A stretch of DNA of 64,000 nt from Candidatus Paceibacterota bacterium (GCA_035452965.1 DAOTCE010000007.1:1-64000), one strand, 5' to 3'. Positions 26,149-34,532 are shown, numbered from the stretch's first letter. Program-made: numbers and translations. Notes: generated by a model from the sequence alone, not told the origin.

Positions 26149-26347
26149 CAGCGATCTAACCGGCACACCGGAAACCATGCAGCAGGAATGCGACTTCGCG
26201 CTTGTCTTGCGCCCCGTGCCCGGTAACTGGCACACGCCGCCGGCTCAAAGGCTGCGGCTAACTTTGAAGGTGTCGCTTCGCGGCTTTGGACTACGGGCGA
26301 TAGCCTGCCGGCCGCAACCCCGCCAGCGGGAGGCGGACAGAGCATGA
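26138..26347 (+). CDS. Small unknown protein in the replication operon
   Basis: A 69-residue protein starting inside the end of the helicase gene and overlapping the next start (ATGA at 26344). It has no recognisable domain; it is Arg-rich with a beta-like LRLTLKVSLRGFGLRA stretch. The overlap chain on both sides is the main reason to believe it is translated. Confidence 0.45.
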   Translation: MLPNSDLTGTPETMQQECDFALVLRPVPGNWHTPPAQRLRLTLKVSLRGFGLRAIACRPQPRQREADRA

Positions 26348-26790
26348 CCCGGCCCGGATTTTCCCCCCACTGTACCGCGCGCGCGAAGCATAGCGGCATT
26401 CCCAGCAAACACTTCCGGTTGGTGTGCTGGTTCCTGATCTACAGAGTGCCGCCACACGTGACCGACTGGGAAAGCTGCATACCCAAGGCTTGTCAGCACG
26501 CCAAGATGCTGCGCACGGCCTTTGACGCGGCAAGCAAGCGCTGGCCGCGCGAGCTTGAAAAGGTCGCCCGGAAGCGGGCACGCCGGCGGGCCTGGCTCAA
26601 AGCGCACGGCACGCTGCCGCAGGACTGGACCCCGCCCGACCCCAACGACCGCCGAACCGCCAACTATCCGGGCGCAGCCCTCCTAAAGCGCGTGCCCCTG
26701 GCCGAGTTGCGCCGCCGCCTGGAAACGGAATTCCCCGAGCTGTTCGCTGGAAGCCCGGACGGGTCCGAGATCCCGGATGAATCAGAATAG
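26344..26790 (+). CDS. Island protein of unknown function, basic helical
   Basis: A 148-residue protein, last of the plus-strand operon. It has a hydrophobic patch (FRLVCWFLIYRVP), then a strongly basic helix (KVARKRARRRAWLKAHG), then an acidic C-terminus. No family is recognised. The basic helix suggests nucleic-acid binding. Small minus-strand genes lie convergent just downstream. Confidence 0.6.
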   Translation: MTRPGFSPHCTARAKHSGIPSKHFRLVCWFLIYRVPPHVTDWESCIPKACQHAKMLRTAFDAASKRWPRELEKVARKRARRRAWLKAHGTLPQDWTPPDPNDRRTANYPGAALLKRVPLAELRRRLETEFPELFAGSPDGSEIPDESE

Positions 26791-26797
26791 GGCCGCG

Positions 26798-27013
26798 CTA
26801 GGAGAGACTTAACTGCTGGCGCCAAAGCCTGCCGATTTCCTTGGCCTGGCTCGCCCGGACCTGGAGCTTGCGCAGCGGCTCCAGCTTTTCCAACCGCACG
26901 CACTCGTCCAGTTGCTCGCGCGTGCTCCGAACTGTTCCAATTGACAATCTCGCGGGCGTCCCCAATCCGTCGCTGGGCCTGTTCGTTGGTGGCAGGCGGT
27001 CGTTCATAACCAA
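26798..27013 (-). CDS. Small island protein, paralogue of 27412-27630
   Basis: A 71-residue protein (or 69 from the second ATG). It aligns by eye with the 72-residue protein at 27412-27630: MND near the start, an (R/K)P-x-D segment, then a Leu/Arg-rich helix ending (G)R-x-x-R-x-(I/L). The DNA itself is duplicated, so other frames also match and the coding frame is not certain. Function unknown. Confidence 0.4.
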   Translation of the reverse strand: MVMNDRLPPTNRPSDGLGTPARLSIGTVRSTREQLDECVRLEKLEPLRKLQVRASQAKEIGRLWRQQLSLS

Positions 27014-27085
27014 ACCATGCCCCGGTCGGATGCGGCTGGCAAGGCAGTCCGACTGCGTCTCCCTCTACCACCAGGTGGCGGTCGT

Positions 27086-27274
27086 CTAAGAGCCCGGCTT
27101 CAAAGAGGTGCCACTTTTGGGTTTGGGCGGGGTCGGGGTGGTTTCGGGCCGCCTGGAGTTTTGGATAGTCTTTTCGATCAACTCTAAAGGGGTGAAATGC
27201 GACCGCAGATTGCTCAACATTCGCACCAGCTTGTTGTGGCTCTGAGTGAACGGGTCCAATGGTTTCTTTGTCAT
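27086..27274 (-). CDS. Small island protein of unknown function
   Basis: A 62-residue protein with a clear AAGAGGGT ribosome-binding site before ATG 27274. The N-terminal half is helical (SHNKLVRMLSNLRSHF, LELIEKTIQNS) and the tail is Pro/Thr/Lys-rich. No family is recognised. It lies between the two paralogous small genes. Confidence 0.5.
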   Translation of the reverse strand: MTKKPLDPFTQSHNKLVRMLSNLRSHFTPLELIEKTIQNSRRPETTPTPPKPKSGTSLKPGS

Positions 27275-27411
27275 ACCCTCTTTCTTGTGTATCGCCTGCG
27301 CCGGTCTCTCGCCTGGAAAACTGAGGTTCGCCGGCGTCCGCCGCCTCCGCCTTCTCTTCCACCTGCCATCCTGGCTTTCCAACAGGATGATCCGCGCCCC
27401 GAAAATCCGCT

Positions 27412-27630
27412 CTAATTTCGCCGCAAGATTCGCCGGGAGCGCCTGCCCACTTCTTCGGCCATGCTCTCCCTCAACTGGCAGTGGATGAACGGGCTGATCC
27501 TCTCGATATCGAACAACCTTTCCAAGTTCTTCGGACTGAGGGGATTCGTTGAATTGGATAACGGCTCTCGCGTCCTCGATTCGTCGCCGGGTTTGCTCGC
27601 CTCGCGTCGCGGGTCGTTCATTGCTGACAT
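27412..27630 (-). CDS. Small island protein, paralogue of 26798-27013
   Basis: A 72-residue protein with a GGAAAGAAAC ribosome-binding site before ATG 27630. The C-terminal half forms a plausible amphipathic helix (SPKNLERLFDIERI, then ESMAEEVGRRSRRILRR). It overlaps an open frame that continues from the decayed gene upstream, so which frame is used is uncertain. Function unknown. Confidence 0.45.
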   Translation of the reverse strand: MSAMNDPRREASKPGDESRTREPLSNSTNPLSPKNLERLFDIERISPFIHCQLRESMAEEVGRRSRRILRRN

Positions 27631-27999
27631 GGTAGTTTCTTTCCGAGTCGGCGGCAAGCCTTTTCGCGTCGCTGCTCTCCTTCTTGAAAATTCCCATGTC
27701 GGCCAACGTGGGCGTTTCGTCGGTCAGTGGTTCCCGCTTGGCACCGGGGGCTTTGCTTCCCTTGCCACCAACATTCTTTTGGTTGCTGGCCAGCATTCCT
27801 CCATCTTGCGTTCGGCTTCCAGCGCGCAGGAACGGCAATGCTGAACCGCCTCCTCCCTCAACCTCTTGCGCTTGGTTCATTCGCCCGCTACGATGGCCAC
27901 GTCCTTTAGCTCCTTTGCCTTCTGGATCGTGTTCGCCTCGGCCAGCATCACCGCCGCCTGGCTGAAAATAACCAGCGAACTCGTTTACCTGGCGCTCAT
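27631..27999 (-). pseudogene. Decayed phage/plasmid gene with two stops and a frameshift
   Basis: From ATG 27999 (ribosome site AGGGAAG) the frame hits TAA after four codons. It then reads LVIFSQAAVMLAEANTIQKA and KELKDVAIVAGE before a TGA at 27877-27879, then KRKRLREEAVQHCRS and ALEAERKM. The rest of the expected protein (MLASNQKNVGGKG, later TLADMGIFKKESSDAKRLAA) continues only in another frame. The joined order matches a family common on phages and plasmids (LAEAKT...KDIRDKA...LEAERKLGEML...LADLGI-KKxSS). The gene is broken; the 3' limit is approximate. Confidence 0.6.
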
Positions 28000-28019
28000 G
28001 CTTCCCTGGTGCTGGCGGG

Positions 28020-28199
28020 TTAGCCGGCCCGTCTTTGCGGCAGGTTCTTTTCGTCCACCGGCAGCACAAACACCTTACGCCCCAGCCGGAACCACTGCAC
28101 CTGGCCCTTCTTGATCAGCCGGTCCACCGTCTTCACGCTGATCTGATACTCCGCGGCAAACTCCGCGCGCGTCATCCTTTTGAGGGGTTCGTTCTGCAT
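28020..28199 (-). CDS. Excisionase-like HTH_17 protein
   Basis: A 59-residue protein; ATG 28199 has a GGAGGAAT ribosome site. MTRAEFAAEYQISVKTVDRL, then IKKGQVQWFRLGRKVFVLP, is the classic helix-turn-helix plus wing of the excisionase family (HTH_17). It would bind island DNA, either to direct excision or to regulate transcription. It is the second excisionase-like gene in the island. Confidence 0.75.
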   Translation of the reverse strand: MQNEPLKRMTRAEFAAEYQISVKTVDRLIKKGQVQWFRLGRKVFVLPVDEKNLPQRRAG

Positions 28200-28212
28200 T
28201 ATTCCTCCAGCA

Positions 28213-28956
28213 TCACAGCGACTTCTGCTCCCTACAACGAGAATCGCGCAGCGCATCTTGTGGTGCCCCTGGTGGTGCAAAGCTCTGAGAACGAGCAAGC
28301 CCCTTGGCTCGCTTCAGTCTGAAGCGGTTCTTGGGGGAGACTAGCAGGAGGCCCAGCAGAAGCAGGCTCGCCAGGTTTGCCTCTGGGATTACGCTCCCCT
28401 GTAGCGTGTAAACCAAGGTCATGACGTCCGAAGCGTTTGGCGACCAATTGCCGTCGAGGGGGTAGCCGTCCGCTGCGATGGTGAGGGAGGGTGAGACTCC
28501 GTAGCCCGTAAACCACTCAAGGGAACCCGCGAAACCGATGTAGGGCGGGTAGCCAGCCGAAGGCGTCCCGAAACCCACCCAGTACGTTCCGTTGGCGGAT
28601 AGGAGAATGGGGCTTAGGAGGGGGAAATCGTAGGGCGCGAGCCCCTGCCCAGCTAACTCTCCTGGCGCGAAAGATCTCTCGGAGGCGCCGAGCAAAGCGG
28701 CCGGAAGATTGTCTGAGTCCGAGAGAATGTAGGCGCTGAAGCTATAGGCCATCGGATACAGGCCATCCAAATAGAGGCTGACCGATGACACCTCGACGTC
28801 CTGTGCGCCAACTGTAAGGGCGCTCGCGTAAGACACGGGAACGCCTGGGCTAATAGCCGGGATGTTGAGAGGATTGGCGGGCGGCGTGTAGTCAAGGAGG
28901 GTTCCCGCTTCCGAAGCGCAGAGGGTAAGGCAGAGAATTGTCACCGAGGTTCTCAT
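28213..28956 (-). CDS. Exported PEP-CTERM-like protein
   Basis: A protein of about 247 residues from ATG 28956 with a signal peptide. The body is beta-rich, with Ser/Tyr/Gly-rich strands and LSANGTYWVGFGTPSAGY. Near the C-terminus is VIPEANLASLLLLGLLLVSP followed by Lys/Arg (NRFRLKRAKG), which is the PEP motif, membrane helix and basic stop of the exosortase sorting signal. About 28 extra residues follow the basic patch, which is unusual and may be read-through into neighbouring DNA. It lies inside the island as cargo. Confidence 0.7.
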   Translation of the reverse strand: MRTSVTILCLTLCASEAGTLLDYTPPANPLNIPAISPGVPVSYASALTVGAQDVEVSSVSLYLDGLYPMAYSFSAYILSDSDNLPAALLGASERSFAPGELAGQGLAPYDFPLLSPILLSANGTYWVGFGTPSAGYPPYIGFAGSLEWFTGYGVSPSLTIAADGYPLDGNWSPNASDVMTLVYTLQGSVIPEANLASLLLLGLLLVSPKNRFRLKRAKGLARSQSFAPPGAPQDALRDSRCREQKSL

Positions 28957-28965
28957 AATCAACCA

Positions 28966-30399
28966 TTAGCTGCACGGTGATGCGCCGTGTCGCTCAACCC
29001 CGCGCTTCTGCCGGGGAAATTGCAGGCCCGCTTGTCTGCGCCGACGAGCAATCAGCAGAACGGCAGCTCCAAGGCCGACAAGCGCTAATGCCGTTGGCTC
29101 AGGTATCACCACGACCCATGCTTCCCCTCGGCCACTAGGGTTAACGCCAAAGCCAACGATTGTCGAACCGTCGTCGGAGATAGCCCTAGCGTAATCCAAA
29201 GACCACCCAGAAAGGTCCAGCCCGTACCTGTCTGTAAGAACGTTGGCCAACTCCTCCATTCCGTTGAGTTCATCCCAGACAAAGGCCTCTGGTCCGTTGT
29301 CCGTGTAGCTCATCCCGACAACCGTTCTACCATCGCCAGAAACGCCGTAGGCGCTGCTCTCGAAGTCACCTCCGGGGAGGTCCCCCAGCCCCACCATGCC
29401 ACCGGATTCAGTCCAGCGAAAGGCTTCGGTGCTGCTCGGTGCGCTGCTGCTGCTCCCGCAGATCACACTGCCGTCGCGGGAGACTGCATTTGCGATGCTG
29501 TTGAAGGATCCACCCGGCAAATCCCCCAGCCGAACCGTTCCTCCCGCTTGAGTCCACCGAAACGCCTCCGAGGTTCCTATTCTGCCAACGATCACAGAGC
29601 CGTCAGGCGTGATGGCGTTCGCGCTTCCGAGGCTGCCTGAGAGGTATCGAAGGCCGGTGGACGCAGTCCAGCGAAATGGTGATCCGCTCGACATGCCGAC
29701 TACGACCGAGCCGTCATACGACGCACTGTAAGCCGGCTGAACATCGCCCCCGGTCACAACGCTTCCCAATGGCTGCCACCCCGAGGCGGATGACCACATA
29801 TAAGCCTCCGCATTACCCTGCGCACCCTGGGCCATGCCCACCACGACCCGACCGTCCCCAGAGACTCCCCTTGCGTCGCTGTTCGGCCCGGTGATGGGCC
29901 AAGTAACCGGCGGACTGCCCAAGCCGACCATTCCGCCAGCGGCGGTCCACACAAACGCCTGGTCGCCGTTGACGTAGGGTGTCGTGCTGCGCCCAACGAC
30001 CACGCTGCCATCAGCCGAAACCCCAAAAGCCATGCTGTAGCTGCCGCCCAGCGTTCCAAGGCCGGTGAATGAAGCCGCATGCACAGCCGAGCCAAGGGCC
30101 AGCGAGCACACAACGGACAACAGAAGAGTCAGCCGTAGCGTTGCAGGCCGCGCGAGCGCCAGATCCGATCGAGCCCTGCGCAGGAACCCTCTCAGCAAAC
30201 GCGCTGCGCTGGCTGTGGCGTGTTTTGGTCGAGCGGGGGCTACCGCGACACCCCGAAACGCCCTGAAAGGGCTCCTATGGACGCACGGACTTGGCTGGAC
30301 GATTAACCTCCAAACAGGGGATGCCTGTATTACTACATGTCTTACTTTGGCCTCCAACCAGCGGCATACATGCAGCGAATCATTGATTCTATTGGTCAT
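28966..30399 (-). CDS. Exported HAF-repeat protein with PEP-CTERM anchor
   Basis: About 477 residues from ATG 30399. A signal-like hydrophobic stretch (TLRLTLLLSVVCSLALGSA) lies roughly 100 residues in, so the true start may be a TTG or CTG downstream. Then follow about six HAF-type repeats: F-x-W-T-x-x-x-G-(M/T)-x-x-LG alternating with GVSGDGRTVVGMS-like turns. The C-terminus is the sorting signal VIPEPTALALVGLGAAVLL plus RRRR. Such proteins are surface or matrix proteins processed by exosortase. The open frame continues upstream through the tRNA, which is artefactual. Confidence 0.75.
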   Translation of the reverse strand: MTNRINDSLHVCRWLEAKVRHVVIQASPVWRLIVQPSPCVHRSPFRAFRGVAVAPARPKHATASAARLLRGFLRRARSDLALARPATLRLTLLLSVVCSLALGSAVHAASFTGLGTLGGSYSMAFGVSADGSVVVGRSTTPYVNGDQAFVWTAAGGMVGLGSPPVTWPITGPNSDARGVSGDGRVVVGMAQGAQGNAEAYMWSSASGWQPLGSVVTGGDVQPAYSASYDGSVVVGMSSGSPFRWTASTGLRYLSGSLGSANAITPDGSVIVGRIGTSEAFRWTQAGGTVRLGDLPGGSFNSIANAVSRDGSVICGSSSSAPSSTEAFRWTESGGMVGLGDLPGGDFESSAYGVSGDGRTVVGMSYTDNGPEAFVWDELNGMEELANVLTDRYGLDLSGWSLDYARAISDDGSTIVGFGVNPSGRGEAWVVVIPEPTALALVGLGAAVLLIARRRRQAGLQFPRQKRGVERHGASPCS

Positions 30400-30406
30400 A
30401 GTGCAT

Positions 30407-30483
<77 letters not shown>

Positions 30484-30691
30484 GACGGGCGCACTTTGCC
30501 ACAATCCGGTACCTAATAGCAAGCGCGGAAAAGGAGGCGCGGCGATCAAAGCGCGGATGACGCGCGCTGGCCCAGCGACCAGCACACCATTGGGCAGCAT
30601 TGGAATCGTCGGGCAATCACGAAGATAGTCGTAATACTGAGCATTTCTCTATCGCGCAGCGGAGCACGACCGCATAATTTGACCGTATCCG

Positions 30692-31477
30692 ATGAAACGA
30701 CCCTTGGTTGGAGTGACATTGGTCTATGCAGGCGGACTGCTGCTCGCAGAGTGTTGCCAACCGCCTCTCGCCCTCCTTTTCGCGATCTCATTAGGTCTGG
30801 CAGGAGCGGCATTGTTCCTCGATCGAGCGCGGCCCTGCCTCCTCTGGGCGCTGCTGTTTTTCACGGGGTGGACAAACCTGGTCTGCCGCACGACTTCCGT
30901 TTCGCCGCACGACCTGAGGCTGACGCAGGGGAAGACGGCGCAGTTGGTCACCGTGCGCGGCAGGCTCCGCGAGACGCCCGGACACCGGATCTACGTCCGG
31001 GACGATAAGGAAACCGTGCGGTCCATTGCGCAAATCCGGGTCAGCCATCTACTCTGTCGCTGCGCCGACTGGCGAGCGGCATGCGGCGAGGTCCTTGTCA
31101 TCACACCGGCGCGGCTGCCGGAGGATATCTTTGCAGGCAGGCTGGTGGAGGTTGCCGGGGTCCTGGCGCCACCGCCGACCCCTGTCGCCGAGGGCTTGTT
31201 CGATTACGGCGCATACTTGCGGCGACAAGGCGTTCACTATCTGCTCAACGCCTCTACGACTAATGATTGGCGCCTGCTGGACGCCAGATCATTTCGGCCG
31301 CTGGGAGATCGATTCGTGGAGTGGGCGCGCACGACGCTGAGGCGGGGCTTGCCGGAGGAAGACGAAGCTCTGCGTCTGATCTGGGCGATGACACTTGGTT
31401 GGAAGCCGGCGTTAACCAATGAGGTATATGAGCCATTTATGCGCTCCGGCACTATGGACGTGTTCTTTTTTCACTAA
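30692..31477 (+). CDS. comEC: ComEC N-terminal fragment, interrupted by insertion
   Basis: The first 254 residues are the start of a ComEC/Rec2 DNA-uptake channel: N-terminal transmembrane helices (about 5-60), the OB-like DUF4131 region (about 75-200; QLVTVRGRLRETPGH), and the beginning of the competence domain (LIWAMTLGWKP...PFMRSGTM). At Met255 (31454) the frame enters the inserted element and reads DVFFFH before a stop. The missing continuation (HIFAISGLHIALIAG) is at 39085. As a fragment it lacks the channel and cannot function in uptake. Confidence 0.92.
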   Translation: MKRPLVGVTLVYAGGLLLAECCQPPLALLFAISLGLAGAALFLDRARPCLLWALLFFTGWTNLVCRTTSVSPHDLRLTQGKTAQLVTVRGRLRETPGHRIYVRDDKETVRSIAQIRVSHLLCRCADWRAACGEVLVITPARLPEDIFAGRLVEVAGVLAPPPTPVAEGLFDYGAYLRRQGVHYLLNASTTNDWRLLDARSFRPLGDRFVEWARTTLRRGLPEEDEALRLIWAMTLGWKPALTNEVYEPFMRSGTMDVFFFH

Positions 31478-31479
31478 AC
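31469..31479 (+). repeat. Left arm of the attachment-site dyad
   Basis: TTTCACTAAAC, 12 bp inside the left ATG core. Its inverted copy GTTTAGTGAAA is at 39058-39068, 13 bp inside the right core. Joined in the excised circle they would form a symmetric attP around the ATG, as large serine recombinases use. Confidence 0.7.
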
Positions 31480-31497
31480 ACGTCAAACCCCTTGATT

Positions 31498-32067
31498 CTA
31501 TTGGGGGGCCTCATTGCCCCATATCGTCCACTTTGGGTGCCGTTTTCTGGCAAAAAGCTCAAGGTATGGGCCAGCACTGCACTTCTCAATGATGCTGTAG
31601 AGCACGTCTGGCTTTCGGGAGTGACCGGTCTTCCTTGTGGAAAACAGATTCACCATTGTTCGACCTGGCTTTAGGGTTCTGTTGGCTTTTCCCTTCACAC
31701 CAAACAAAACGATTTCGGTCACGTTCCGAAAGTAGAACCCCACCCCTCTGCCATCGGGGCCACCATCCTTACGGATTTTATACCAAATCAAGTTTGTCTT
31801 GTATTGAAACCCCCAAGCCGACATGCAATCAAGGCCCCACTGCAAAAGGGCATTGGGCACCCATAGATAAAGGTGGCACTTTTCATCGGCAAAACGTGAG
31901 ACCGGCAACGATTTAATGTCTTCAATGGACATCGTGCCATACCTCATAAGCCGTTTGTGTTCGGGGGCCATCTTCCCCGTTCGGTTCTGAAACCTCCAAG
32001 GTGGGTCAATGAGAATGGTTCGGAATTTTCCGTCAATGCTCTTTATCAAATCTTCTGATGCCGTCAT
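31498..32067 (-). CDS. MT-A70-family adenine-N6 DNA methyltransferase
   Basis: A 189-residue protein. The catalytic motif DPPW is at residues 21-24 (TILIDPPWRFQNRTG), followed by CHLYLWVPNALL, TEIVLFGVKG and PYLELFARKRHPKWTIWGNE, the MT-A70 order. It should transfer a methyl group from SAM to adenine N6 in the sequence cut by the endonuclease encoded just upstream, protecting the host DNA. The two genes overlap by four bases. It is the last gene before the left end of the element. Confidence 0.92.
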   Translation of the reverse strand: MTASEDLIKSIDGKFRTILIDPPWRFQNRTGKMAPEHKRLMRYGTMSIEDIKSLPVSRFADEKCHLYLWVPNALLQWGLDCMSAWGFQYKTNLIWYKIRKDGGPDGRGVGFYFRNVTEIVLFGVKGKANRTLKPGRTMVNLFSTRKTGHSRKPDVLYSIIEKCSAGPYLELFARKRHPKWTIWGNEAPQ

Positions 32068-32765
32068 GTTTCATCATCTTCTGCTGCCGGCTCAGGTAAG
32101 CCAATCCTTTTCCGTTGCTTCTTTTCTTCCTTGGCCTTGGCAATCAATACCGAAAGAGCTTCGTTGGTAACATCCTCAACCCAAACCTTGTCAGAAATCC
32201 CAATAGCAAGGATTGGGCAACCACCACCCCCACCACCTTCAATCTTGGGCAGCAGTTTGCCCATGTGAGTAGTTGAGGCCCCATACTTTTTCTTAACCTC
32301 GGTAGGAAGGGTCTTGAACGTCTTTTCGTGAAGGTGGGTGCAACGGGTCACAATAATGCCCACACTGATAGCACGGAGCTCAAACAGCAGTCGGAAATTG
32401 TTTAGGTCTCGGTCAAAGAATGGGTCCTTATTGTTCCACTCAATCTCAAGGGCTATCTGATTCTTGAAGCAGTCAATCTCATGGGTGGGGGACTCAATCG
32501 GCTTTCCGTCCAGCACAACTTTTGTATCAAAGTTTTTCGGCTTCCAGCCCAAAGTCAACAGAGCACCATCAAGGGCCTTGGCCATCGGGCCTTTGTTTCC
32601 ACCCCCCATCCCGACGGCACTTTTTAACAGCCGGAACTTGCTCAGAACCTCCGTCAACTCTGCCAGCTCTGCCTTGAAATCGGTGGAAAGAATAGCACAA
32701 GCATGTTTCCACTCATGCAGTTCATAGTTTTTTCGTAAAAAGGGTGCCAACAATTCTGTGCCCAT
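32064..32765 (-). CDS. BglII/BstYI-like type II restriction endonuclease
   Basis: A 233-residue protein. The catalytic core is EIDCFKNQIALEIEW, giving Asp98-x8-Glu107-x-Glu109, which matches the D-x8-E-x-Q/E spacing of BglII-type enzymes. It is followed by NNKDPFFDRDL and SVGIIVTR, as in that family. It would cut unmethylated DNA, probably at a GATC-containing site, though specificity cannot be read here. Paired by a 4-bp overlap with an MT-A70 methyltransferase gene. A Gly6 run and a Lys/Arg-rich tail lie near the C-terminus. Confidence 0.85.
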   Translation of the reverse strand: MGTELLAPFLRKNYELHEWKHACAILSTDFKAELAELTEVLSKFRLLKSAVGMGGGNKGPMAKALDGALLTLGWKPKNFDTKVVLDGKPIESPTHEIDCFKNQIALEIEWNNKDPFFDRDLNNFRLLFELRAISVGIIVTRCTHLHEKTFKTLPTEVKKKYGASTTHMGKLLPKIEGGGGGGCPILAIGISDKVWVEDVTNEALSVLIAKAKEEKKQRKRIGLPEPAAEDDET

Positions 32766-32830
32766 GAGCCGGGTTTAGCACTCGGCTCCGGTCAATGCAA
32801 ACCAAAACCGGCAATTGCCCTTCCGTCTGA

Positions 32831-33652
32831 TTATCTGGCTGCTGCCAACATTCCGTTGACGGGTTCGGTGGCCATATCACGTATCATCTGCCAATCGGCA
32901 TCGTGCCCCATGCCCATCTGATTCCACGATTTGTATTTTCCGGCATCCTTATACTTTCGTATGGCCGAACGACCATCAGCAAAGCTGACAGCATAACCGA
33001 AGTCGTGGGCACGGCTTGGAATATCCAAAAGCCCTTGGCCCATTTCCAAATCCACAAGGAACATGCCATCATTTACTGAACGGGGGTCTTCATCCAAAAA
33101 TACAAAAGTGTCTGATGGGTGTAAAATTTGGCTTTCCTTTGTAAATATCTTATACTTCAAAACCGGTGGGGGATTTGCTGGATAGCCACTGAAAGTCCAC
33201 GTTCCACCGGGGTCAAAACTTGAACGTCCGGACATACAGCTATTCATTGATGTAGTTCTAAGCACGGGACTGCCTTTGTGTGGACCTGTAAAGGCTACTC
33301 TCTTGTCCGAGCAGCATTTGTAAACCGGCAGTGCTTTACTTGTATAGGGCCAAAGCAATCCAGCTTTGATACCTTCTTCGTCAGAGCAGTCATACCCGTA
33401 AACTGGCATTCCAGTATCCTCAGCCGTGCCCATTACCCAACCATCCCCAAGCTTTGGATAGGCACTCATAATGTAGCCGTTGTCATCATTGGCACATTTC
33501 CAGCCAAAGGTCATCTGCTTCAAGTTATTCATACAGACAATCCTCTGTGACTTCACTTTGGCTTTGTGAAGAGCAGGCAAAATCAAACTGGCCAAAATGG
33601 CTATTATACTGATTGTTACCAGCAACTCGATAAGGGTAAATCCGTGTCTCAT
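32831..33652 (-). CDS. Pseudopilin with H-X9-DG motif
   Basis: A protein of about 273 residues from ATG 33652. The N-terminus [20 protein letters not shown] is a prepilin cleavage and methylation signal (cut after the first Gly), followed by a long helix. Near the C-terminus is [12 protein letters not shown], the H-X9-DG motif found in the many pseudopilin-like proteins of Planctomycetes and Verrucomicrobia. It is probably exported by a type II secretion-like or type IV pilus-like system of the host. Its start overlaps the upstream 62-residue gene (ATGA). Presence inside a mobile element is unusual. Confidence 0.88.
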   Translation of the reverse strand: MRHGFTLIELLVTISIIAILASLILPALHKAKVKSQRIVCMNNLKQMTFGWKCANDDNGYIMSAYPKLGDGWVMGTAEDTGMPVYGYDCSDEEGIKAGLLWPYTSKALPVYKCCSDKRVAFTGPHKGSPVLRTTSMNSCMSGRSSFDPGGTWTFSGYPANPPPVLKYKIFTKESQILHPSDTFVFLDEDPRSVNDGMFLVDLEMGQGLLDIPSRAHDFGYAVSFADGRSAIRKYKDAGKYKSWNQMGMGHDADWQMIRDMATEPVNGMLAAAR

Positions 33653-33837
33653 GCTAACCCCCAATTCTTTAGGAGCAACTCAAGCAACTCCAATTGTCTC
33701 TTGGTTCTCTTATACTCTCTTTTGATAGCTTCTATGTTCAGTTCAATTTCTTTCATATAATGTTTTTGTGGATAACCCCTCCCACCCCACATCCGATATA
33801 CGGGTGTATTCTGGGGCAGGAGGGTTGTTCCAATCAT
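33649..33837 (-). CDS. Small protein coupled to the pseudopilin gene
   Basis: A 62-residue protein starting two bases after the stop of the 53-residue gene and overlapping the pseudopilin start. The C-terminal half is one charged helix ([20 protein letters not shown], then [10 protein letters not shown]). No family is recognised. The tight spacing makes translation likely. Confidence 0.55.
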   Translation of the reverse strand: MIGTTLLPQNTPVYRMWGGRGYPQKHYMKEIELNIEAIKREYKRTKRQLELLELLLKNWGLA

Positions 33838-33839
33838 TG

Positions 33840-34001
33840 TTAATGTTTAATTGTTGAGGATATGTCGTCTATGACTTCTCGGAACAGATTGTCATAGGCT
33901 TTGGTTCCAGCTTGAATGCCTCTTTCTTGGGCAGTAGCAGCAACCACAGCATCTATGACTTCCACCGAGTCCGGCAGTTTCTTTTTCCATTTATGGTTCA
34001 T
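33840..34001 (-). CDS. Small 53-residue protein, first of its operon
   Basis: ATG 34001 with a GGTAAGG ribosome site, ending TAA at 33840-33842. The protein is charged and helical (MNHKWKKKLPDSVEVIDAVV ... REVIDDISSTIKH). It resembles small antitoxin or regulator proteins only in size and charge, so no function is assigned. It heads the minus-strand genes that include the pseudopilin and possibly the restriction-modification pair. Confidence 0.45.
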   Translation of the reverse strand: MNHKWKKKLPDSVEVIDAVVAATAQERGIQAGTKAYDNLFREVIDDISSTIKH

Positions 34002-34173
34002 AGGCTTACCTTACCACTCGTGAAGTGCTGAAGATTGTGCTGGGGGCCAATATACTCCGATGGGAATTGAAAATTGATTTGTGATTGATTTCATAATTGT
34101 TCTCTTTCTGTTTGTTGTTTGGTGTGGTGATTTAGTCCACAGGAATACATATCTTTGAGAAAGTCATAACCAC

Positions 34174-34217
34174 AAAAAAAGAGAGCAGCCAAACAGGTAG
34201 GTGTTTGACTGCCCTCT
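34174..34217 (-). terminator. Rho-independent terminator
   Basis: On the minus strand AGAGGGCAGTCAAACA, loop CCTACC, then TGTTTGGCTGCTCTCT: a 16-bp stem with two G-U pairs, followed directly by seven T. It lies after the 34311-36071 gene group and before the 34001 gene, separating two transcription units of the element. Confidence 0.9.
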
Positions 34218-34310
34218 GTGTTCACAACCGGCAGGTTGTTAAATTACTTGGCTCCACTACGGAAAGATAATCATGTTTTTGAACAATGAAGGTAGCAGAG
34301 CCAAGTGAAG

Positions 34311-34532
34311 TTATCTGGTATAACGATAGCCATCCTCTTGGCCTCCGTTCATATATGTTTCTATATGACGTAGAATGTTAGAGTGCTCTATTGTAGCTGT
34401 GCCATACATTGAGAGCAGATTAAGCATTCGTTCCAAGTGCTTTGGGTCCTTACCCTTTCGGATACAATCCCCGTAGCTGTAGCCACTCTCACGAAGGGCT
34501 CGTCTCATATCGTTATACACATTTGTTACCAT
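34311..34532 (-). CDS. Small element protein of unknown function
   Basis: A 73-residue charged protein starting inside the end of the upstream gene (7-bp overlap). Helical, with Arg/Lys/Tyr-rich ends and HLERMLNLLSMYGTATIEHS in the centre. No family recognised. It is followed by the strong terminator at 34174-34217. Confidence 0.6.
   Translation of the reverse strand: MVTNVYNDMRRALRESGYSYGDCIRKGKDPKHLERMLNLLSMYGTATIEHSNILRHIETYMNGGQEDGYRYTR

Noticed and set aside
31487..31499. TTGATTCTATTGG shared by the left end of the comEC element and the tRNA-Phe island border
   Set aside because: A single 13-bp match in 64 kb is expected by chance and is not at the equivalent position of the two elements.
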